Shown piece by piece: positions 58,038-64,000 of a stretch of 64,000 bases of DNA. The translations under genes and the position numbers were made by a program. The DNA is taken from assembly GCF_018502485.1 (NCBI RefSeq), contig NZ_CP075546.1; one strand, written 5' to 3'. Origin of the DNA: Methanospirillum purgamenti (GTDB taxonomy: Archaea > Halobacteriota > Methanomicrobia > Methanomicrobiales > Methanospirillaceae). How positions within the stretch are numbered: position 1 is the first letter of the stretch; each line of letters starts with the position of its first letter. The notes under the pieces are model-generated. The model made no database searches and was not told the origin of the DNA. It worked only from the letters and a program-made list of their open reading frames with translations.

Positions 58038-60116
58038 TCATAGTTTGAGAGTTTCGTTTTCTTCAATAAGAACATCTAACATATTTTGTAGAGCTTCATT
58101 TTCTGGATTCTCTTTTAATGCATTTTCCATTACCTTAATTGCTTCATGGGATCGTCCAAGTTTATTTAAAATAGCCCCTTTGGCAATGCATGATTGAAAA
58201 TGCATGGGATCAATTTTTATTGCTTTATCTATTGCATCTAAAGCTTCTTCATATCTACCAATCTCACTTAATGAGAAACCTTTGAAACACAACGCATTTG
58301 CATTATTTGGATTCTTTTTTATAACTATGTCATAAACATTTAAAGCATTTTCATATTCACAAAGAGAAAATAAGGTATTTCCTTTATAAAACCAGGCATC
58401 CACATTATTTGAATCTATAGAGAGAGCTCTATTGAATGCTTCAAGAGCTTCCTGATATCTTTCAAGGACTCCGAGTGACAATCCTTTTTGATAAAAAGCA
58501 TCTGCATTTTTAGGGTTTATAGAGATAGATTTATTGAATGCTTCAAGAGACTCTTGGTGTCTTTCAAGTGCCAGTAGAGATAATCCTTTTTGATAAAAAG
58601 CATCTGCATTTTTAGATTCTAAAGAAATAACTTTATTGAACGCTTCAAGAGCTTCTTGATATTTTTCCAGAGCTCCTAATGTCATTCCTTTGCGATACCA
58701 AATATCTGCATTTTTTGGATTTATAGAAATAGCTTTATTGAATGCTTCAAGAGACTCTTGATGTCTTTCAAGAGAACCCAATGCCATACCCTTAAAAAAC
58801 AACGCGTCTGCGTTATTAGGATCAATAGTGATAATCTTATTGAATACTTCAAGGGATTCTTGAAATTTTTCGATCTCTCCCAAAATCATCCCTTTATTGA
58901 ACCAAGCGGGAATAAATTCGGGATTAATTTTATTTGCCTGATTTAGTTTCTCTATTGCTTCATCACATTTACCATCCATATACAATGCAACCCCCAATGA
59001 AAACCAGGCAAAATCATATTTAGGATATAGCATAATTGCATGATGTAAGGATTCAATTGATTCTTCATTATGTCCGAGAACTCCGAGAGATATTCCCCTA
59101 TAAGTCCAAGCTTCATAATTATTTGGATCAGCATCGATCGCTTTATTAAAATCTACAAGAGCCAGATCTTCATTGTTTCTCTCTAATTCGACTCTTCCTT
59201 TATTGTACCATACTAAAGATTTCTTAGTGGGAATATGTGTTATCGATTCAATATTATTAGAGGGGAGTTTTTTTAGTATTGGGGCAGTTATATCCTTTTT
59301 AACCGTATTTTCAGAATTTAGATGATTTTCGTCAATTTGATTGGTTGATATAGGAAGAGAAGATTTTTTCTGTAACTTTTTTAATGGTTTTAGTTCTTTT
59401 TTAGCATTATCTATTTGAGGTTCTCCCGATTTAAAGTTATAATCATTTACAGGATGTATCTGCTTTAATAATTCTTTCGCTTGTTCGTTCTTTGGATTAA
59501 TTTCTAAGCTTTTTTGTAATAAAATTTCTATATCGGCATTTTCTCCTAATTGAGATAATGCAAAAGCTTTTGCAACGTAAATCTGATCAACATTATCATT
59601 TATTAGCGTTTCATTATCAGAATCAACATATTTATTCAATAGACGTTCAATTAGTTCAATAGAATCAAAATAATTATCAGAATCCAACAGTTCTTGAATA
59701 TGTATTACCAAATCTTCAACTTCATTATTGGTTAGAGACACTGTATCAATTACTTCTGGATCTTTCTCAATATTTGATCCGGTTCTTATTTCGGAATATT
59801 TTTCATAATAATCAACATCAATAAGATCATCAAAAAAAGTGGATTGTACTAATGAATCAAGTTCTGATTTTAAGAATATTAGTTTTTCTCTTTTATTAGA
59901 ATCATCACAATATTTTATGGATAATTGATAACACTTTGAGGCTTCTTCAAATTGATCAAGTTTTTTCAATATGAGGCCCTTTGCATGTAATGCCTTATAA
60001 TTTTCATGATCGATTTCCAAACATTTTTCAATTAATAACAAGGCTTCATTAAAATTATTAGATTTAAGTGCAACAATAGCATTATTATAGTTATTAGTAA
60101 AACTAAGTTTCTCCAT
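58038..60116 (-). CDS. Large TPR protein, 692 residues
   Basis: Two TPR arrays. The N-terminal one (residues about 5-220) is diverged. A Lys/Ser-rich linker at about 225-305 leads to a C-terminal array of about eleven 34-residue repeats (ALERHQESLEAFNKAISINP, NADAFYQKGLSLLALERHQE). Several of these are almost identical in protein and DNA, with a 102-bp period, so the array has probably changed length by recombination. No signal peptide or membrane helix; a cytoplasmic scaffold is likely. Partners unknown. Confidence 0.8.
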   Translation of the reverse strand: MEKLSFTNNYNNAIVALKSNNFNEALLLIEKCLEIDHENYKALHAKGLILKKLDQFEEASKCYQLSIKYCDDSNKREKLIFLKSELDSLVQSTFFDDLIDVDYYEKYSEIRTGSNIEKDPEVIDTVSLTNNEVEDLVIHIQELLDSDNYFDSIELIERLLNKYVDSDNETLINDNVDQIYVAKAFALSQLGENADIEILLQKSLEINPKNEQAKELLKQIHPVNDYNFKSGEPQIDNAKKELKPLKKLQKKSSLPISTNQIDENHLNSENTVKKDITAPILKKLPSNNIESITHIPTKKSLVWYNKGRVELERNNEDLALVDFNKAIDADPNNYEAWTYRGISLGVLGHNEESIESLHHAIMLYPKYDFAWFSLGVALYMDGKCDEAIEKLNQANKINPEFIPAWFNKGMILGEIEKFQESLEVFNKIITIDPNNADALFFKGMALGSLERHQESLEAFNKAISINPKNADIWYRKGMTLGALEKYQEALEAFNKVISLESKNADAFYQKGLSLLALERHQESLEAFNKSISINPKNADAFYQKGLSLGVLERYQEALEAFNRALSIDSNNVDAWFYKGNTLFSLCEYENALNVYDIVIKKNPNNANALCFKGFSLSEIGRYEEALDAIDKAIKIDPMHFQSCIAKGAILNKLGRSHEAIKVMENALKENPENEALQNMLDVLIEENETLKL

Positions 60117-60352
60117 ACAAATAAGAAATTAATTTATAAAACAAAAAAGATTTTGACATTGTGAATAAGTGATATTCAGTATGAAAATTTATCAAGAACA
60201 GCAATATGCTCGAGTCATATTAAAAGAATAATCCCCCCACAAAAATATCTATTAATTTACCTTTTTTCAATTTAACATCAATTAAGGGACAAATCAGCAT
60301 ATATTGTTGAAGCCTTGTAAAGATATCTGTCTAGTCACTTAGAAGATTGCAT

Positions 60353-60637
60353 TTACGGGTCAAATCCCCGATCAACCAATTTATATGCGAGTAACACAAG
60401 AATAAATCCACCCATGATAATCACCAAATAATTATTAATAATTTTTTCTGATGTTATTAGGAAAAACACATATAGCAAAAACCACATCGGGATGGCCAAC
60501 CCCCATAGCGATTTCCTACTACAATAAAACCACGTATAATTTTCATCCGTTATTGGACGACTCTTTAACATTAAATATTCAAATAAAATCACTCCACCAG
60601 TAGAAAAGATTACAATTGGCCATAAATTATACGTCAT
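60353..60637 (-). CDS. Small membrane protein
   Basis: 94 residues with three hydrophobic helices (LWPIVIFSTGGVILFEYL, LWGLAIPMWFLLYVFFLI, NYLVIIMGGFILVLLAYKL). Not recognised. Confidence 0.5.
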   Translation of the reverse strand: MTYNLWPIVIFSTGGVILFEYLMLKSRPITDENYTWFYCSRKSLWGLAIPMWFLLYVFFLITSEKIINNYLVIIMGGFILVLLAYKLVDRGFDP

Positions 60638-60680
60638 ATTTTTGCTCTGTAATATTTGTCCATAAAATCCCCTTATTGAT

Positions 60681-61145
60681 TTAAATTTTATTCTGCATTC
60701 GATCTATTGCAGTTATGACATCATCACTTCTGGAGAATACCTTATATGCTTCCTCATATGCAGATAAGGCCTCTTCATACTTTTTTTGCATTTCTAACGC
60801 TTTTCCTATATCAATCCAGATCTCAGCACTTTCGACATCACTAGTAGTTGAGCTACGCACGGTTAGCAAAGCTTGTTTGTATGCCTCCACAGCATCATTA
60901 TACCTACCAATGCGAGATAAATAATCTCCCTTTTCTTGCCATAAATAAGAAAACCTAGGATATTTTTGTGCTGCACGATCGTATGCTTCTAAAATCTCAC
61001 CAACACTTTTACCTTGATCTATTAATTTACAAATAGCAATAACCTCCTTGTTGGCAGGTGGTAATTGTCCTTTCCCGCACCCTGCAATCATTACGAATGA
61101 AAATAAAATAAGGCAGATTATTGCAAATATAACCCCACGTTTCAT
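60681..61145 (-). CDS. TPR lipoprotein
   Basis: 154 residues. Signal peptide with lipobox (VIFAIICLILFSFVMIAGC), then about three TPRs (YLWQEKGDYLSRIGRYNDAV, AEIWIDIGKALEMQKKYEEA). Extracytoplasmic lipid-anchored TPR adaptor, in contrast to the cytoplasmic TPR-head family. Confidence 0.75.
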   Translation of the reverse strand: MKRGVIFAIICLILFSFVMIAGCGKGQLPPANKEVIAICKLIDQGKSVGEILEAYDRAAQKYPRFSYLWQEKGDYLSRIGRYNDAVEAYKQALLTVRSSTTSDVESAEIWIDIGKALEMQKKYEEALSAYEEAYKVFSRSDDVITAIDRMQNKI

Positions 61146-61734
61146 AAATACAAATTATGAGAGTTTGATATAATCGTGACAATTTGTTAATAAATAGTGC
61201 AAAAGAAAAAATGAAGGGTTTAAGTGAAAATATACTTGAAAATTGTTCCAAGAATAATCGAATGAACTGCTACATCCATCACTCCAAACCCCATGAGATG
61301 AATAACCCAAATTCAAGCCAAAGTAAAAATTAACGTCAATGCATGACCAAAATTGTAATATAGAATTTCACGTATCGGCGTATCAATTACCTTTGACTTT
61401 CTCTTCTGTGTTCTCTTCTTCTTATTAGAGAAATCTTTATTTTTACAAATCCTATACTTGTATGGCAAATATGCACCTTTTTCTAGGTGTTAGAAAACTG
61501 AAGAATACTTGGCGGTCTTCTTCAGTTTTCCCTATTCAACGACTACTCTTGTGATACTTCATTATCATCAATCAATGCGCACTTTTACCAACATTGGTTT
61601 ATGATTCAGAAATCACCATATTGTATTGGTGTTTGAACGACTAAAACATGGTGATTTAAGTACTAATAACAATCCCGATTTTTATTATCAAAAGTACTCC
61701 CCAATTCTTTTCAGGTTCCTACTGCGCCTCCATT
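61146..61734. other. Intergenic with one strong hairpin
   Basis: About 590 bp without a recognised gene. GAAAACTGAAGAA at 61493-61505 pairs perfectly with TTCTTCAGTTTTC at 61518-61530 (13 bp, 12-base loop). The hairpin could be a terminator, a small RNA or the centre of a small mobile repeat. Confidence 0.4.
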
Positions 61735-62152
61735 TTCGTTCAACACTCTCATTTTACTCAGGTGCCGTGAAGCTGTCTGTCTCATTACACCAAAGCTGCG
61801 GGCCATGTCAGCTGCTGTTACATCCGGGTGCAGCTCTATGTAACTCCTGATCTGACTCCCTCGATCCTCTTTGTCAGCTAGCTGCGGTGAAGCTGTCACA
61901 CCCGCTGTCACCTCAGCTGTCAGGTCTGACCGGATGATGTTCATAAGTACTTCGACACTGATACAGAGCGAAATCGGCGGGATTGCATGGGAAGCCAGAT
62001 ACAAAAACCCACCCGGAGAGTGGGCGATGTTAAACCCAGTGCTTATCCCGGTGAAGGTGATGAGGACTCCCCATCCGAATGCTGAAGATGATCCCTGGAC
62101 ATTTGCTTTCCTCCATCCGGATAAACCGGTGATAGTGGATTTGGCAGGAGTT
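61735..62152 (-). pseudogene. DUF2637-like membrane/wHTH gene fragment, copy A4
   Basis: Open minus-strand frame: SAFGWGVLITFTGISTGFNI, AHSPGGFLYLASHAIPPISL, MNIIRSDLTAEVTAGVTAS, then the wHTH IRSYIELHPDVTAADMARSF and VMRQTASRHLSKMR. The N-terminal membrane half seen in copy A3 is absent. It continues about 100 bp further upstream than A1/A2 and lacks the glutaredoxin junction, so it derives from a different event. Confidence 0.6.
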
Positions 62153-62281
62153 TAAAATAGTTTTTAAAGGGCTAACAATAAAGGGAAAATCTAAACCGTA
62201 TTTAATTTTGGCACGATTATAAGGGTGAGTAGCAGAAATTTTGTTATAAAGAGAAAATATTATGGCCAAATGAACATTTTT

Positions 62282-62905
62282 TTAATTATTAACAATTAAA
62301 TTTAGTGTATTTCTTAAATCGGCAATATGGTCAATTAATAATTGATTTGTTGTAGGAATTTTTCTCATTAGAGAGGGGATAAATTTGTGATTTTGAGGAT
62401 ATTTTATAAGATTATTAAACTGAACATAGAGTAAATCTAAATCATAGAATAGTAGGAATATTTTTTTTAATGGCTCAGGCTCAAATAATCCGAAATCGGT
62501 ATTTATTGACTTAAAAACATTAAATTTCTCTATAGAATAGTGTGGTGTGATCTGAATAAAATATTTGATAATTTTATCCAAATCTTCTTGTTCTGGATTA
62601 TCCGGAAATGAATCATTAATTAATCTTGTTTTTAATTTTTCACGAGCCTCACTAACACAATTCAATTTTGTTTCAATATATTCAATTTCCTCGAGTAAAC
62701 CTCTGGAAATTTTAATTTTCACTTCTCTTTTGGTTATTTCGTTCTTTTTTATCTCTTGTTTTTCAAAATTATTTGATGCTAGTATAAAAGCAATAATCGC
62801 TCCTGCAGCACCCCCTAAAAAAGGTAATATTGGCGTAATAAGATTAAATATTACCACAATAACAAACAGTGCAAATAGATATTGAAAAAGCAAAAAGATG
62901 AACAT
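62282..62905 (-). CDS. Membrane-anchored helical protein
   Basis: 207 residues. Two N-terminal hydrophobic helices (FLLFQYLFALFVIVVIFNLI, FLGGAAGAIIAFILA) are followed by a charged helical cytoplasmic domain with a coiled coil (KNEITKREVKIKISRGLLEE). Unrecognised. Confidence 0.55.
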   Translation of the reverse strand: MFIFLLFQYLFALFVIVVIFNLITPILPFLGGAAGAIIAFILASNNFEKQEIKKNEITKREVKIKISRGLLEEIEYIETKLNCVSEAREKLKTRLINDSFPDNPEQEDLDKIIKYFIQITPHYSIEKFNVFKSINTDFGLFEPEPLKKIFLLFYDLDLLYVQFNNLIKYPQNHKFIPSLMRKIPTTNQLLIDHIADLRNTLNLIVNN

Positions 62906-63095
62906 ACCCTAAAATTAATTGCAGGTATTTGTTAATAACTTCTATCACAGAAACCAAATTCGAATTTAAAAATAATTTGAACAATATTCACATCAGGTTA
63001 CATTCAGTATATCCTGATGACTAAATCATTAGGATATTATCTGGACTGATACGTATTCTTGATTATAACAAAATATAGGTTGAGGCAAACAATCG

Positions 63096-63995
63096 ATGCT
63101 TGATTATGGTGAACTTCAACAGATGGCCTTGGAAGGGGATAACGAGGCACTGGAAACAAATCTAAATGAATTAAAGCATAGTGACTTATCAATACTTCCT
63201 GAAGGGATTTCTCTTTTAATTTTTGAATCAAATTTTCCCGAAACTATTCTTTTTCGGGAAGGTTATGTGATTATTGCTGATATAACCGAACATATTTATT
63301 CGAAATATTGGTGGCATAAATATCACGCTCGTGTTTTTGTGGATGCCATGGAAAGAGCTGTCACACGATTACAAATTGAGGGCAATCCTCTTTCTGATCC
63401 GACCATTGAGTCTGATGAAGACGTCCACATATTTTTTCGGTTTAAACTTACCCTTCCAAAAACTACCCCTTCAGAACAAATAATAGAATCAATAAATTCT
63501 GCTTTTGATTTAGTTTGGGAACGCGCAAATGCAATTCTTGAAAATTCAGATTCAGTGCTCATTCTTGGAAAGGATACAGATGAGGGATTGGAGAAACTAA
63601 AGAAGATTTCTTCGGAACTTCAACATTTGGGATATTATACATATATCATCAAAGAACAACCGGACAGGATTGGCGAAAGTATTATTCAAAAAGTTCTTCG
63701 TTTTGCCCTTTCATCAAAGTTTGTAATAATTGAAAACTCAGAACCATCAGGGCATCTTTATGAAATACCTCATGTAACGAAAATGGCTGAATTAGTTACA
63801 GTTGTACTACAAGAAGAGAGTAAGGGAGCTACATGGATGTTTGAAGACTCCTATGTAAAACACAGTCATTGGAAAAAGTTCTCATATAAACCAGATAATA
63901 TGCAGAACGAAATTGAAAATGCTATATCTTGGGCTGAAAATTATATCAAAGAATTTGGTCAATTTCAAAAAGAAAAACTACCATGGTTAAGGTAA
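63096..63995 (+). CDS. Two-domain protein with a TIR-like/Rossmann-like C-terminal half
   Basis: 299 residues. The N-terminal half (1-145) is unrecognised and acidic. Residues about 155-270 alternate strands and helices: VLILGKDTDEGLEKLKKISS, YTYIIKEQPDRIGESIIQKV, KFVIIENSEPSGHLYEI and TVVLQEESKGATWMFEDSY. This is the layout of TIR or other flavodoxin-like sensor/effector domains, in which the second strand carries a query such as an intracellular ligand or NAD. No family is assigned with certainty. No signal peptide or membrane helix. Alone at the window edge with an AT-rich upstream region. Confidence 0.5.
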   Translation: MLDYGELQQMALEGDNEALETNLNELKHSDLSILPEGISLLIFESNFPETILFREGYVIIADITEHIYSKYWWHKYHARVFVDAMERAVTRLQIEGNPLSDPTIESDEDVHIFFRFKLTLPKTTPSEQIIESINSAFDLVWERANAILENSDSVLILGKDTDEGLEKLKKISSELQHLGYYTYIIKEQPDRIGESIIQKVLRFALSSKFVIIENSEPSGHLYEIPHVTKMAELVTVVLQEESKGATWMFEDSYVKHSHWKKFSYKPDNMQNEIENAISWAENYIKEFGQFQKEKLPWLR

Positions 63996-64000
63996 TCTTC

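Noticed and set aside
58360..58960. Regularly spaced direct repeats that could suggest a CRISPR array
   Set aside because: The period is 102 bp and the repeats are in-frame TPR codons. There are no spacers of the CRISPR kind, and no cas genes are seen in the window.

Overview
The window looks like the chromosome of a methanogenic archaeon of the Methanomicrobiales, most likely Methanospirillum or a close relative. It carries a thermosome gene, an archaeal RPA pair, TiaS, deoxyhypusine synthase, F420 biosynthesis (CofE), an archaeal 16S-tRNA-Ala-23S-tRNA-Cys-5S operon with bulge-helix-bulge type processing stems, and a very large number of TPR proteins. The genus is inferred from gene content and sequence style; no search was run.

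Region 1 (1-19.5 kb) is ordinary core genome. It contains thermosome, an XRE-type regulator, tiaS, deoxyhypusine synthase, pyrF, a stand-alone NrdD-like glycyl-radical domain, cbiZ, the RPA operon, a secreted subtilase with a PKD domain, a tightly overlapping glyA-folD-folP-cofE operon, and a coiled-coil gene followed by smc and scpA.

Region 2 (19.5-26.9 kb) is the rRNA operon followed by what looks like a decayed tandem copy of the scpA-rrn unit: an scpA fragment, a VapBC-like toxin-antitoxin pair at the apparent deletion junction, the last part of 23S, a tRNA-Cys with a damaged T loop, an intact 5S, and then a third, degraded 5S.

Region 3 (26.86-64 kb) is accessory. It starts with a higher-GC mobile-element block whose primase-helicase gene is interrupted by a stop codon, then an uncharacterised ORF and a glutaredoxin. 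Debris of related elements is scattered further on. The recurring parts are a DUF2637-like membrane/winged-helix gene (five sites), a DUF7123-like small wHTH gene with a roughly 600-bp structured leader (two copies), and the 3' end of the glutaredoxin (two extra copies). Between the debris lie AT-rich genes: TPR-SHOCT pairs, a HEPN-motif protein, a DUF2971 protein and paralogous membrane proteins. At 43-58 kb there is an expanded family in which one TPR head of about 70 residues is joined to different membrane or enzymatic tails: Yip1-like, signal peptidase, Cys-rich ectodomain, or a pilin-helix-like C-terminus. One member is split by an IS630-type element whose removal restores the frame. Several MITE-like repeats, including a family of about 230 bp with 6-bp target duplications, decorate the region.

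The most distinctive material is the common-head/variable-tail TPR family, the repeated DUF7123 gene with its conserved structured leader, and the decayed second rRNA operon.
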